Positions 13,701 through 29,000 of a stretch of 64,000 nucleotides of DNA are shown piece after piece. The translations under genes and the position numbers were made by a program. The stretch spans positions 3,038,001 through 3,102,000 of the forward strand of contig NC_091877.1 of the NCBI RefSeq assembly GCF_019399895.1, read 5' to 3'. Under the pieces are notes generated by a model. The model was given only the letters and a program-made list of their open reading frames with translations. It was not told where the DNA came from and ran no database searches. This DNA is from Cardiocondyla obscurior. Taxonomy: Eukaryota; Arthropoda; Insecta; Hymenoptera; Formicidae. Each line of letters begins with the position of its first letter. Position 1 is the first letter of the stretch.

Positions 13701-16372
13701 CTTCTTCCGTCCCGCCCCCTCCCACGCATTTTCTATGTACAATTGAATTTTTTGACATTCTCTCTGCTTTTTTTTTCTTTTTTTTTTTTAAAGATATTAG
13801 TAAATGATAATTACCAGCATTCTATCTACACCGTAAACGATTTAATAGTTGATTCTTCTCTCCTTAAACGCTACCGTGCTAATTTTTTATTTATCATTTA
13901 TATCACATTGTTCACATTATTTTATTTAGCTTGAGTGCTCACAATCAGTGCTATACTATCTTTAGTTTTCTTCCGTCTCTCAACCCGTTTAGTTTATCCT
14001 CGCTAACGCAATTATTTACATGAGACTATTACATCGCTTAAAATAATTAACCGACAGAGGTTTTCAGTCACGGCTAAAACAGCTGATTGCGAAATGCCGC
14101 TTCTGCAACATTTCCCGCTCGATCACATTGCTTTTTCTTTCTATCATTTTCCATTTCAGTCCCGTTTTATGTTTCTTACATATGTGTGTATATGTATATG
14201 TGTGTGAATAATGTGTGTGTCACAGGACATGCGGTAGTATAATTTGCAGCCATTGCACAACTTGAGGTCTCATCAAATTGAAGTCGTCCGAGTTGAAAAA
14301 AATTTTCAACAAATTTGTTTTTCACTTTTGACTAGTACCTCGAACTGGGTTTATGCTTTTTTTTCAAATTAAATTTCGCATGTTGCATCCCCAACACTAA
14401 GAAACTCACAATACGATCATCGGCAATTAACATTATAAAAGACATTAATTTGTTTTCCCTTCTTTCATTAAGACGCCAGCAGATTAAATGAAAATTCGGT
14501 AGGTACGTGCATTTGGAATATAACGACTTAAGATTCGAAAAAAAATTCTACACAGTAAATTGATTAACGTAATCGACAATCTACAATTTGTAGCGCAAAG
14601 AATTCTTTTCATATTGATTTTCGGTTAGCGAAATATTTCTGCTTTGAATATTCGATTGAATATTCAAGCAGATTCAATCGAGATACATTTCTGTGATCTT
14701 GTAGCCCGTTAAGCCACTCATTTACATCTTAACTTGAATATCGCTAATTATATTATTCGCGATTAAATAATTTAAAGGATACAAAACAAATTTGTAGATA
14801 TGTAGGAGTTAGCGGTACTAGTAATATACATAAACTAAGAGCTGATAGCCGAGGGAGAGAGATCGTCACAATCTCGCGCGCGCGCGAAAAAGTAAAGGAG
14901 ACTATTAATGTGTACCACGAACGAACTCATTGTCTCAGTCGTTGCTGACGATCTCGTTGCTAAAATACCAAACGAAGGCGTACAGTAGGATCTTACAAAA
15001 GCGAATAAACGTACGAAAGATCGTTCGATGGATAAAGAACAGATCAAAATTACATAAAATTGAAATGAGGATTTTTCATTCTATAAATTAATCATTCATA
15101 TCGTTAAGGACCACACAGGGAATCTTAAGTAGTCGAAATGCAAGAGACTTCGCAATCAAGAATTTAAGCTGCTCTTTTGAAATATAAACAACGCTAAAAA
15201 TTTCTAACTCCGTTAAGACTTATGAATTTAAAAGGGTTTGACTCAAATCCAAGACTCGTAGACTGCGAGTTAATTATTTTCGTACAAAACTGCACGTCAC
15301 CTGCGATTAGATCAAAATTTTTACTTTTAAAGATCAGAAAAAATACATATAAAAAGAACTGCATATAGATGTTGTTTTCTTTTTCTTCGTGCAACCACTG
15401 TCAGCGTGAAGCTATTTTTAATTTAATTCAAAGTTTATCAAGCGATATTAAACATTTATATGTAGATTTCATTGCATCTTCTCGCTTTAAAAAATTTCTA
15501 TTAGTAATTTTGATCTGTACCTTTATTAGACGATTCTCGTTTGTACAGAAAATAACGAAAAGAAGTAGAATCGATATTTCGATAAATGCGTGCGATCGTT
15601 TTAGCTTTCCAAACAGTTGTGAGCATTATCATTTCCTTCAACTCTACTCGAGCCGTTCTTACTTAGTTATTATGCAAGGATCGCGTTACAGAAATGAAAT
15701 GTTTGTACAAAAGTATGGAACGTTACGGTGCACACGTATTCACGAGACAGATTACAATGATGACGGCGACTTAGAACATACGTTTTCTAAATATTATCTA
15801 TGTGACGAAATCTGAGCATGAGGAAATCAATATATTCGTAGCGTGTGGTAATTATGCGTTCGTGAAAAGCGCGATAGCGATTCGTATAATACGCAAGTAA
15901 ACATATAATAAATACAGAGAAATAAATACTTAATATGTATTAAACTTATATAATCTGCCACCGTTTTTAAATAACTTCCGTCTTTATCATCGACTTAATA
16001 CAACTTGCGATTGAATTATCGAAATTAAACAGACGGACCTCCGGCGGATAAAAGGTTTAATATCCGTTCTCCACAGCCCTTTGATCAATTTTAAGATACA
16101 AAATTTCTCGTGATTTTTGATTTTTCAAGTTTTCACTCTTTAAATAATTAAATCCAGACCGTTCCGTCGTATGCCGTTAAGCAGGAGCCTTTGCTTTAAT
16201 TTAATATCATTCTAAGTATACCGTCATTATCATTTCCTGTGATACTTCAGTTTAAAAATATGATGAAACTGGTCAATTAACGAATCTTACAAAACAGTCA
16301 AGCAATTTAAAAGTTATGTAAAAAGTAAAATTATTTCATTGCGAGTCGATGTCTTCTCCCGTTTTATTTTAT

Positions 16373-16374
<2 letters not shown>

Positions 16375-16427
<53 letters not shown>

Positions 16428-16428
16428 T
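16375..16428. repeat. Poly-A run joined to a TA microsatellite
   Basis: About 37 consecutive A residues followed by about nine TA units. The A run followed by a short simple repeat could be the tail of an old retroposed element, but no element body is recognisable upstream. Confidence 0.85.
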
Positions 16429-16992
16429 TTTGGACAGACAAACATAACATAAAACACTTAAAAAAAAGTTATCTGTCAAAGTAACGAAAAAAGAAATCTT
16501 CCCGAATCGAGAATATAACGAACCAATGATCCAAATAAAGTACGAGACCAGAAGCCTTAAAATTTTAAAAGCGTCAATTCGTCACCATACTAACGTGAAA
16601 GCTTTTTCATTCTTGGACACGGACTCTATTGTCATAAAGTAATTCTTTATATTTAATTTACTCGCGATAAACTATCTTTCTTAATAAAATCAAGGTACCG
16701 TGTACAATATACATATCGTATGTTTTGAGCAAGGACTTTTTCTCACGCTTTTCTCAGTCGATTTACTTTTCGGAAGAGCTTGTATTTCAAATGTCAGTCC
16801 CAAATGACATTTCCGAATGCAAGATTACTTTGATGTTAGAAGTAACACGATAAACGAAAATTTTTCTCGCACAAAATTCCATCGTGATATTTTACTGTTT
16901 TTGTGATAAAACAATTTCAGATTTAAATTGTATATTCTCGCTAATTCGTTACTAACACATCTAAGCAATTCCAACAGATAATAAAAGATAGA

Positions 16993-16998
16993 TTTATT
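16993..16998 (-). other. Candidate poly(A) signal of Mnt
   Basis: AATAAA on the minus strand, about 95 bases after the Mnt stop codon at 17093. It would give a short 3' UTR; more distal signals exist. Confidence 0.4.
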
Positions 16999-17092
16999 TT
17001 AGGTAAACGTAGAGGTTTACTAGAAAAACACCGACAAACCGTATTTTGATATTCCAGCGCGATCAGATTAATTTCGCCTTTTCTTGATTCTG

Positions 17093-20000
17093 TCAGACGG
17101 TCGAATTTGAGGTCGAAGAAGATTGCGTGTTGGAAACTGTCGCTGCCACCGTTGTCGAAGACGCCGTCGACGTTGACGGTGAGCTCACGACGACAACCGG
17201 TTTCACTAAAGTCGTAGTATTAAGATACTGAGCGTTTACGAGCGGCATTTGTCCCACGGACTTGAGAATCGGCGTAGTGATCATTTTCCCTGCTAGGCTT
17301 GACGGTGCCAAAATGTGAGCGGTCACCTGGCTACCTTGGGAGACAACGGTCATCGGCGTGACAATCGGAGTCAAGCCGGAAAGAGGCGTATGCTGGCCGA
17401 CGATGTGGGCTATACTCTCTGTGGATGGAGAGTTCTGCATCATTGTCGAAGTAGGTTTACCCGCAGCGGTTTGAAGTGATACTCCATGACTTAAAGTTAA
17501 GCCTGCAAAATATTAAACGTAAGGATAAAGTCAATGAAAAATAAATAAAAATAAAATTAAGATTTAAGTCAAAATTAATAATAAATTTCCGTTTAGGATG
17601 TGAATCTTATTACCATTTGCTGGAAGTATGTTCAATTCCGCGCCACCAGGAAGCCTTGCCAGTTCCGAACCATTACCACCGACGAGTGTTACACCACCGA
17701 CCATCTTATGTGTAGTTTGTGTATCTCCAGCTCTTATTCTCGTCTGGGCGTCTATAAAACAAACCTATTGTTAATTCCAGAACTCTAGGATTTTTTTTTT
17801 AGAAATACATCTTCTGTGTCTTTCAAAAGTTTGAAAATAAAAATTATTCTGTAAAAATTCGCGAATCGTATTATACAAAATCAAGTCTTGTTACTTACTC
17901 GATACATTCAGGGCAGGTGAATGTGTGGCAAGGACCAATGATCTACCTTCGTTTCCCGAATGCACAAAAGTGACGGGTCTAACGTCACTCGCGGATGATT
18001 GCACAGCCAAAGCCAGTGGCCTGTCGTTGTTAGATAAATTGGAGTGCACGAATGTCACTCGATTATCGTTTGCGGCAGACGAGTGAACGACGAGCGCCAC
18101 GGGCCTCGGTTCGTTTCCACTGTTTGATTGCACGGCAATCAACGGCGGTCTGGACTGATCTGACGAGTTTTGCACCGCCAATGTCAAGGGTCTAGATTCG
18201 TTGGGGGCGTGAGTTACCAAAATCTGCTGCCGTGTATCGCTCGGTATTACCCTGAGCCCTGGCCCGATGTGCTGTAGAGCTGGTACAATAGTAGCAAGGC
18301 CCTGACTCGTGTTTAACATCTGGGCGCTGATCGGTAAGTGCAGCTGATGCGGCTGCTGCACTATACTGGCGGTGGGGGAAGTGGTGACCTTCTCCTGAAA
18401 CAAAAATGCCACCCTAACTATCTTGCAGATAAATTTTAACATTTTAAATATGTACGTACATGCGTTCCAAGCTAAACAATTAAATAAAATTGAAAGAATA
18501 AACTTGCTTTAATGGGCATGTTACACGTTTTCAAAGCCGTTTCCAGTTAAAAATCTGTAAACGACTCTGCAAACGCGTAGTAATTTGCTCTAGCACCAAT
18601 TTATTGCAAAATCGCAACATTTGCTATTTCGCCTTGGATAAGGTGCGAAAAAAATAACTCCGTCTTTTTTTGCAAGTTTTATTAAATTTAATAAGAGAGA
18701 AAACTGTACCTGCGACGGGGTAGAAATGCTAGGCGCGGATACTGTTCCGGCAGTCGAACTTACAGGTGGACTCTCCCTGGGACCTCGCGCAAGATTCAGG
18801 TCTTGCGTTTGGCAAACGACACCTGCGGTCGCGGTCTGATTATGAATGTTAGAAGTCGTGCTAGTGGACTGCAACGTTTGCGGGGAACTGGCCGTTGTTA
18901 CGCTGTTTAGACTGCTCGAGCTGCTGTACCTCGTGCCACCCCGTGGCAATCCAGTAACATCAATCTCTGTACTTTCTGTAATAGAATAAAGTTATTTATT
19001 AGAAAGAGAATATATTAAAGAGGGAATATGAAAGTAAAGTAATCTTTGAAAATTTATTTTACTAAGTTTCTCTACATTTCGTATTTTTAAATACATCTTA
19101 CCATTTTTAGTTACCACATCCATCCCGGGATTTTGTTCCAGCAAAAGAGAATTAATATCGATAGGATCCCAAGTTGCATTAAGTTCTTTCCTCAATGCCA
19201 CCAATCTCTGTTGAGCCGCGATCTTCTCTCTCGCGAGCCTCTCCATCTCATGTTCGTAATCTCGTTCTTTCTTTCGCAATGCCTGTAAAACATATGAAGA
19301 AATTTAATTATCATTATTATTAATTTTTCAAAAAGCTTTTAAAATTATTACCAACATTCAAGCAGAAATTCAGATAAAATTTGAATAAAAAGAAACGTGA
19401 TACGATATCAATTTGTAAGACAACTATATTAATCAACGTAGTTTCTTATTTCTTTCTTTGTGAGAAAGTAGTGAAATTTTATTTTTCACGTCAAACTTGC
19501 ACTTGGACGCTGACGCCTTTGTCGTTCTAATAAGATATATTGAGTGTAATATCAACGATAAAACTCCGGGAAACAGCTCGTCGCTGTTACGTGCCGCGCG
19601 GCATGACATCGATGGCCGTTCGGTCACGTGGAACCGATATAGGTAATGCCTTTCGCACAAAAATGCACGGCGCGTACGGAGATGACACAATATTGGCGGA
19701 ACGAAGGAGGACACGGTTCAATCGAGTTCAATTGTTAACAATACTTCAAAAGTGCGAATTAAATCCAACAATCAAGTTTTATTTTTCAGTTTATTTTTCC
19801 CAACTTCTCGCGACGTGTCGCACACCCGTGAAAAACTACCAAAGAAACCTCTAATTCTTTTTCTTTTTTTTTTTTGTTTTTTCAATTACAAATCCCTGAA
19901 TTTAACGGGACGCGACTTGCCTGTATATACTTGTTCGCCGCGTGGAGAATCGAGAGATTCGAAGACTTCTTTTCGTCCTGCGATGGCAGCTGTCTCTTTA

Positions 20001-23000
20001 GAAGTTCAAAGCACTCTTTCAAATGGGCTCTTCGATTTTTTTCCAGTTTGTTGTGCACTTCCCTTGTACCGGACCGAATCAGGCACGCTCTGCAATAAAA
20101 AGGTATAAGTCGTAAAATGATGTATCGGACAAAAGACGTTGGTCTGTTTTTGCCTGTCGATTCTGCGTTTACTACTTTAGGATAGGCGGCATTACAGTGC
20201 CTTTCTACGTGCTCTATAAAACGCAATCATGTAATGCCACGCGCATTATGGCCGCGCGATGCAACGCGCTGAGCGGCGCTTCGTGCACGTGCCATTCACC
20301 CTGGACACGTGCACGGCGTAAATAGGTATAGCCGACTGTAACGTCGGCGACAGACAGCGTCAGCTTCGCGCACGGAGAGGAGCGGCGAGGAGAGAAGATG
20401 AGACGAGAACGCGAAGCAACAGGCTGACGTATCGACTCGCGATGAAACGCGTCGGTGTCGCCGACACAAGCGTGCGTCCGTCATAGACGGACATTATCGT
20501 GCCTATTTTAGACGGACTCTACCATAACAGCACTGATAAAGCATAAACGCAACAAGCAAAGTAGATTAATAAAATCTTCCGACAATGTTAATTTCACAAT
20601 CTTCTTTGACTCGATGTTCGACTAATTCAAATATGAGTTAATGATTTTTAATGAATCTTGAGACAATGCATTTCAGCACAAAAAAAAAGGGGGTTCGGAA
20701 TAATACATGTTTGCAATTTGTAAACAATTTAAACTAATCGAGCTTACCCAGATCGGTGTTTTTTATTGTCGTGATTCGTTTCAACGTCGACAACGAGGTT
20801 TCCCGCACTTTGTTGGGATTGATTCGGATTATGGTTCTCCATATAATGATTATGCGTGCTATGGTGGTCACTGTGATGATGATGGTGATGCTGGTGATGC
20901 TGCTGCTGTTGCTGGTGATGTTGCTGTTGTTGCTGCTGCTGCTGCTGTTGCGGTGGTTGCGAATGATGATGAGGATGATGATGAGACACGGAATGGAGCG
21001 CAGTCAGTTGAACAGAGTTTGATCCGGTTGACGACGGCGCGGCTCGCGTGTTCGCGACCACGGAGGTCCCTCGGGAAGTTAGCGAAAGACTCACTCTGTT
21101 GTTCTCCAGCGGATCTTCCTCTGCAACATCATTAAAAATTTAGCTTTATCTAGGTGAACTTTGGTTCGTCGCATCATTTGTTATTTCGAAGAAATAAATT
21201 TTCTTTAGGCACTATTTTAAATAAATATAGAAAGGTTTGCAATTAAAATAAATGATATAACAGCGTTTGGGAGATACTTTTGGAGCGAGTCGATGCTGCA
21301 AGGGTCAGAGTTTTACGGCATCCCTTATCGCATTATTCCGAAATTTTTTATTCCGGATATAGACACACATTCACGAAGGTACGATCGCTGACATTCCGCA
21401 GATGCAGACGACAAAGCTCCCGGGGCTTGCCATTCTATTCTACACTCTCGAGCTTGAATGGCCGCGCTTTTGCCTAAGATTAGCAGATATTCTTTGGTGT
21501 AGCGACGGCTTTGAACGAGCCAACCGCGCTTTGTCGATTCAATTTTTTTTTTTTTCTTTTTTTGTACGGAACCGATAACTCTGTAATCAAGTTTGCAATT
21601 TATTGGACATTATTTCATATATACGAAATAATTAATTAAAAGAAAAATATAATAGACTATTATACATATACGCAATATAATTGTACTGCATTTATTTACA
21701 GGAAAAAAAAAAAAAAAAAAAAAAAAAGTATTTTCCGTAGAAATTAATCGTGCTTTCAAAGTAATCGCTTCGATCGATAATTTTCGCCAAGATAACAGAT
21801 TACTGCGTTATTAAATGTGCAGGCGGGTAATACCGGTGAAATATCCACGCGCAGACCATTTTCACGAGAGTATTTCGCGTCGTTAGGGAGTATCGTGCGT
21901 CTCTGAGCCAGCAATTTATGTTTCGCCTGGACAAGAGAAGATAACAAATTCGCGAACAACCGCAACGTCTCGCTACCAGGCACGAAGAGCTTTCCTGTCT
22001 CCTCGGGGGTGCGCTCGGTCCACCGTCGGCACGATAAATTAGCGCGGCACGTGTACGCACATGCGGCTGGCCCATTCATGTGCGGAGTCGACTTGGCAGC
22101 CGCCGCCCCGTCGCATAACTCGCATCTCTTCCTAAATCTATTCCTAACGCCCGAAGACGTGAATCGCGCGTGGTGCATCCGCGCAACGCAGACTACGAGG
22201 GGCCGAGAAACAGACGACGGCGTCGCGATATGCCTTTCGAAATTAATTCGTAGACGATTAATTATTATAACAAACGCGTACGTGCATCCGGCATTTTCGT
22301 CGTTTCGTAGGGAAAAAAAAAAATTGTTTCTGAACTTTTAAGCTCGGCTGTGTCGCAACGGAGTCTCCGGGCCTTTGCACCACGTTGAATTTAGAGATAT
22401 TTTTTATTCCGGAAATCTTAAAGCGGTATATCTTTATTTTTTTTTTTTTTTTTAATAATGTACATAGAGCCATAAAATTATGTAATGTATGTAATGCACG
22501 AAATAAATACGCAAGAAGAAATTAATCTGTGACATTGATGTGTGCGATATTTAAAAAGTCAAATAACCACATTTGAAACGCGATTCTTGGTTTTTAATAA
22601 ATTTGATTAAATGTAGAGGAATCTTTTCTTTTTTTCGGTGTGTTGAACGAGACGAAACTTAATATCCCCTGCGCGCACGTTCGGTCGATCTCACATTAAA
22701 AAAAAGAAAAGAAAAAAAAATGCTCAGAACGTCGCCGAGTATTAGCGAGTCCGCGGCGAATTGCCGCTCGTTTCCTAGTTTGCGGTAATAAATTTCGCAC
22801 CCGACGTTATTTGCATATTCGCTCACATGCGAACTAAACCCGCGACGTGATTTTCCTTTCAAATGATATGCCGATCGGTTCAACGGAATTTTTTTTTTCC
22901 TTTTTTTTCTTTTGCGCGAGCGCGCGAGTACCCAGCAGTTTATTCGGCGTGAGGAATGTATAATATATGTTACAGGATAACGCCGCATCCGCGCAAAATC

Positions 23001-26000
23001 GCGCCGCGATTACTGCTCGAAAAGGCTTTTATTATTCGCTACTCGCGTCGTATCCGATTTCTTAAAAGCGCATACGGTTAGCAGTTGCATTTAAACACTT
23101 TTGTAGACAAAAACGTAACCCTCCGGATCGCCCCCGACCCCACGCGTAGGTGAAATAATTCGAGAACGTTTTCGGGCCGTTTGAAGATCGGCTCCGACGT
23201 CACGTTGCCTTTCGCAGTTGAATTACATCGATGACAGAAATGAGCCGTATAAAATGAAAGGGTGGGATATCGATTCTGCATTGCAAATTCGATCGGACGT
23301 TATTAGTCATACGTAACAGTTGAGACACCGAATTGATATAAGTATTAATCGATCCATTGATCGGCGTTCTCCTTGAATGTGGAAAACGGAACGGTGATGG
23401 ATGTTTCTACCCCGCCGGTGGGTGTGTTGGGACTTAAAATACAAAAAGGAGCGTGTGGAAAATACAAAAAGTATTAATTCGGAGGCAAGTCACGACGGGC
23501 CGTTTTTTTTTTTATTTTTTTTTATTGGATCGGAATAAGAGTTCCGTCGGGAAAACTTCCATTTGCGGGAGCAATGCTCGAGAACGTACGTCACCCGATG
23601 ACGTAATATGTGATTTTCTCGTGAGAATGACCGCGCCGCGCCGGTTAGAACGCGTCCTTCAGAAAAACCGCACCGTTCTCCCTTTCCTTCCACCGAGAAA
23701 GAAATCCACGTGCATTTGCAATCATTTGCGTGCGGTCGCGGATAATCGCGCGTTCATATAGCCGGACACGATGCCGGAACGTGCTAGTCGTCAATTAAGC
23801 GAAGTGTCGTTTGCGAAGGAGCTAACGAGTTACCGCAAGCCTCAAAATTTTTATGTATCTCGCACAAATATTGTACTGGGAACGCAACTTTTTTTTCACT
23901 CGATAACAATTAATTAGTATTAAATAAATCTTGTTTATCGCGTTAAAATACATTAAGCAAAAGCCCCATTTATCACTCACGTTCTACGAAATATCTTCCT
24001 ATAATCACGAATTTTGGCACAGGCACGTGTCTGTGCATCTATGAATATCGAGTTCGGATAGACAATGTTTCTTCCGTCCTCCTCTTTCGTTTTGCCGTGA
24101 GATTTTTTTTTCTTTTTTTTTTTTCTTCTTTTTTTTTCCTCAAAAAACCAGTGATCCGTACTGCCTACTGGTGTAACATAATATTTACATTCCTCGCATT
24201 TTCTACACTTTGCATATCTCATTTCTCGCATGCTCAACTTGATAGTCGCGAGGTATAGGTGCTATTTGACTTGGAAATATTCTACGAACTATAAATAGTC
24301 CGATTTCCATATCTTGTATCCGCAGACATACTTCAAATTCATGGCCCTTGACGATCCTCCTCGTCGAAATCACGCCGAGGGAGATCGCGTCGTTTTTAGA
24401 AAATGCACGCGTTGCAAAGTAGTGATAAAACAAGCTCCGCGGCTGAAAGTAAGGATCGAGAATTCCGAAAACGTAATATTCCTACGGATCACGACGTTTC
24501 GCGACGATGATTAATAGAGAGAATAAAAAAATCAAACCAATCAATTCACATAATGACAGACAGTCGCGAATTCTTATTCCGCGTGTGAAATCAACAAAAA
24601 AAAAAAAATTTGCAAGCGGAAAGCGCAGTAAACGGATGTTAATCGAAATCGTAGTTGCTTTTAAAACTGTACATTTGAACATGTATAAAATTTGAATTTT
24701 TTTTTTAAAGCTACAAGGTTCATTAATTAAAATTTTTAATAGGTCTTAATATTCTATCTGGTAATATTTTACATAATTTTTAAATAGATTCAAGTGTTTT
24801 AATTTTTTAATTTTACCTTAAAAAAAAAAAGAAAAAAAAAGGGAAAAGAAAATGTTATCTTTCGGTTATTATTTCAAGAACTAACGATAGATTAATCGTC
24901 AAACGAGAGATACAGTTTGCAATACATTTCGTTAAATTACTCAAGAGTAATTGCAAGCGGACAGTTTCCTTTTGGATTTTCCACGATTCTCGCGCAAATA
25001 ATTAAACTTTACAACGCGGCGCGAGAGAGAATAATCGCGCGACAACTCGCTCGCGAGATGAAATCCGAGACGTTACACCTCTCGTTTTGTCCTCCCGATG
25101 AAATTGAAAACAGTTCGTCGCAGAAGACCACCTCGGCCTCCCGCATTTTCCGCGTGCGAGCATTTCACTGCCAGATTCGAAACCGAAATATTCGCACGTA
25201 TCGCGAAAATACATCGGCGACATGCGTTTATTCGCGCGACGCCGTTATTTCGCACAGCTCACGCGAAATATATCATTTCGGAACAGTGGGGAAAATATAC
25301 GCCAATACTCCTCACCGTTATCTTAAATATTTATAAAAATAACTCGCGAATTATCTCTCAAACGTGGTTAATTAAATCTTAACGAAAGAAAAATTGTACA
25401 TTGCCATTTGTTTCGATCGAAAAAGTTGAAAGAGTTTTTAAAAATCCTTCGGGGCGAACCGAGTTTAAAAGAGATTAAATTTTTTTTCACGGATCGTCAG
25501 CGAGAGGGATCCGTAAGGATTTTCGTAGGGTGGCCTCGGAAGGATAATCTTCCCTTTCGAACACGTTTTAAAGCGGGCGCGACTGGGATCTCACCGAGAA
25601 GATAGTGTCGTATCCATTTTTTCTTCGGGGGCGGCATCCAGTCGCTGCGTCGTGGCGACTCGCCGCCGTCGACGACGTCGACGACGGCACTCAGGCTCGC
25701 GCGCGATTGCATTACCGGCGACGTGATACCGTCCGAGAGCAAGAGAACACCCATTCTTCTTATGACGGAACAGATCGGGGCGCGCGCGACCGGGACTTCT
25801 TTCCGAGCTTTCGCTCCGGGGAAAATCGTGCCTTCCTCGCCGCTAACGTCGACGCCGTCGCCGCTGAATCGCCGGACCTGGCGAGTACCGATAGCGGTAT
25901 CGCTCGTTCAGCGCGGACCCGTTCGGGACTGCAACTGTCGCGGAAACGCGAAGCGCACGGCGCGGAGAGAGGTCTGACGTCGCCGGTGCCGCCGCGGCGG

Positions 26001-29000
26001 TGACGGTTACGTCGATCACGACGGCGAAAGGAAAACGGTACGACGAGGGCTAATAACGGCAAGGTCGCCGGCGCGATGGGAAAAAGTCCAACTTTCGAAA
26101 GCCGTACGAGCGATTTCGAGGGCCGCGTCATCGCTCGTCCACCGCGAAGGGACAGCCTACGAAGGGACAGTTCTCGGGGCGACTTTTACCGAGCGGTGCT
26201 CGCATGTCAAAGGCTTCCCGTTGCCGTCATTCGTACGCGCGGCGTTACGCGTTACTCGAAACGATACGGGAGCGTCCGGACCACCGATTTTTGCCGATCC
26301 CGCACTTAACGGCACTCGACGAATCAAGCGGATGCGCGACATCGCTTCGCCATCGCGGAGTACAGTCCGGTCGCGATACGCCCCGTGATCTTCCGCGCGG
26401 ACGATCAGCTGTTTCGCGAGAACCGGCGATCACCGAGATCGGACTGGACTCCGGAGTACCGCGTGAACCGCGGGCACCGACTGAAATCCGAACTCGCGCC
26501 GCTGGCATCGGGAATGACGTCCTCGTGCCTCCCTTCTCGCCAGACAACGCGGGTGGTGGCGGTACGCGGTAGCGGCGGCAAAATTCCCCTCTCGCGACGG
26601 TGACATCCCCCTGCTCGACACGATTACTCCGTCCTTATCGCGCGAAGGACCTCTTCCGCGACGACGCGTGACACGTCGGCGCTCGAGATTACTCCGGAAT
26701 CCGTCCGGTCGCGCACATTCTATCCGGAGCATTGCAGCGAGATCTTTAAGTGCCGGATTTCTTCTCGATCACGTGTCTCCACAGCAAAAACGCCCAATTT
26801 TATTTTTAAGAAGGGAAAAAAAAAAAATTTAGCACGTTGAAGTTCAAGGGATTATTTTACTGTCAACTTTCGTTGTTGATAAAAAAAAAATATCTTTCGA
26901 CGTAGAGGAACATTGCCGTATATCTTTGATATTACGAGAAGCAAGCTGGATCTTTCCTTAACATCTCCCGAATTAAAAAAATTGTCTTCTACTCACCATC
27001 GATAATCAGCATCTTTTCTTCACAAAAAAGGTCGTCTGACTCTGTGCGTTCTCTTTTGCATTTGGCACCTGAGAGAGAAAGAGAGAGAACAAAAAATCGT
27101 ATATTTATTATATATTACTCGCAAAGTTGAACAAAAATAAAATTAAGCTCTGCTATTTAATTCTAATAAAAATGACTAAACTATATTGTAAAATAAAATC
27201 TTTTTCTTTTTTTTAATCCGTCTAAATTCGAATCTATCAATCTCTAAAATTCGCTATGTTATTTAAAGCGAGAAAAGTAACTTTACAGATAAGCCGGCCT
27301 CTACTTCAGGCTTATCTTCGCCCGGACACGTTCGCAGCTTTAACTCGGATATTTTTTTTTTACTCCATGCACGTTACGCGTGCTTAAAAAACTTTTTTTT
27401 ATTACCGCCCCGCTTGCTAATAATAAATAATCACCGCTCGATTGAACGTTTTGCTTTTTCCTCTCGACGATAAGAATATCAAAGCGAATGCACGCGCGAG
27501 CGTGCAGGCGTAGAGGGCGCGTTCTCTCGCGCACGGTACCGCGTCTCATCTCTACCTCCCGTCTCTTATCCCAGATTTTCGCGTGAGCATCCTAACGCCG
27601 CGAAGGCAGGCGACTGGTGGTGAATCTACAGGTCGATAAGGCATGAAAAATTGAAAGAAGCGCGGACTCCACGTGCTAGATCGGAGGGAGGAGCGGGCGA
27701 GGGGAATCCCCTCCCCCCTCTAGAAGGGTCCGGATAACGCGCGGCTGGTGGAAGCCGCGATCGCGCATGGAGGGGAAGTCGTACATGCGTGTAATGGAGC
27801 ACGAGGGCGAGGGAGGGCACCCGACTCCCCGATGCAGCTCCGTCTCGCTTCAATTCGCTCGTCCGCGGCTCTCCTTCACCCGCGGGCGGAGGAGCCGGCT
27901 ACGTCACACAGATTGATCAGGACGCCACGCGGCCGGCCGTCGCGCGGAGTGGTGCGGTTTAGCCGGGGACGACGTGCATGCGCGCCCGAGCCGCGAATTC
28001 GGTCCGCGTGCTCGCCGGTCGTTGCCGACGGTGCACCTATATTTTTCTCCTATCGCTCGTAGCTTTGAAGTATACGCGCTCACGCAATGGAAAATTCATC
28101 ACGAAACGAAAGTTGTTTCTTTTTTTCTTTTTCTTTTCTTTTTTTTTTTCTTTATTTTAAATTAGTTTTAACCGGAGGCTACGCTAAACTTTTTCTATTT
28201 GATTTTATGTATATCTACCTAGCAATGTGGAAGGTAGCGCTTGTTTCTATTGATTGAGTTTCGAGAGATGTATTCCAGATTTTGACATAATTTTAGGCTT
28301 GTGCGAGCATTTTGTGATTCGGTCAGTGTCACGTATGGTTACGTGTAATTAAAAAGATTACACGTTCGCGGAAATTATTTAATCGCCCCGGAAATCGTAT
28401 CGTTGGTCTTTTTTTCTCTTGCAGAGACGAAATTCGTATGACGCGATAAAATAATGAGGGAAGACAGTCGCGTTATAAAGTGGAATTGCATCCTTTAGCC
28501 ATGTGCACGATAGATGGTCTTAAATTGTCGTTTAACACACGTTGCCTGGTTACATCAGGTATAATCGCGCACAGTTGTGTCGACACGACACGCGCACCAA
28601 GATAACAGACCGGATGCACGGAGATAGAGAGCGAATTACGGCGTTTAAACCATCCGCATTACAACGAGCGTGCTAGCGATACGCAAACTTTTCTATTTCG
28701 AAGAACAGCGGATTTGATCAAAGCGAACGTACGCGAGATTCGTCGCGCGCAAATATACCAGAATGCGCTCGGTGCTGTTTGGCTCGTTAATTTTAATAGA
28801 CAATTAAATGTGCATCGATGCAACATTATTGAAACAAAAAAAAAAAAAACAGACGGAAAGAAAGGAAGGGAGAAAGCATTAACAGCTGCGCGCACGAGTA
28901 GATGGCGCGCTCATGAATGAAGCCCGAGTGGCCGGCCGCACCGTAGTTTCAGAGTCAGTGACCGGATTGCCTCCTTCCTACTCCGTTTTTCTCCTCCGCC

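Larger units (their letters stand above)
5161..16990. other. Long gene-poor region downstream of Mnt
   Basis: Nearly 12 kb of AT-rich DNA without a gene I can support. It contains many poly-A/T runs, a TTTC tract (10686-10720), TG/TA repeats near 14180-14220, and pyrimidine-rich tracts at 13200-13800. Open frames of 60-160 codons are low-complexity or have no splice-site support. The part nearest 17 kb may be 3' UTR of Mnt if a distal poly(A) signal is used; on the minus strand an AATAAA occurs at about 13087-13092 as well as at 16993. Confidence 0.5.

Noticed and set aside
15369..15815. 148-codon plus-strand open frame downstream of Mnt
   Set aside because: AT-rich, no domain, no splice sites of note; likely chance in non-coding or antisense 3' UTR DNA.
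16375..16428. Poly-A plus TA tract as the tail of a retroposon
   Set aside because: No coding remnant, target-site duplication or element body could be seen next to it; kept only as a simple repeat.
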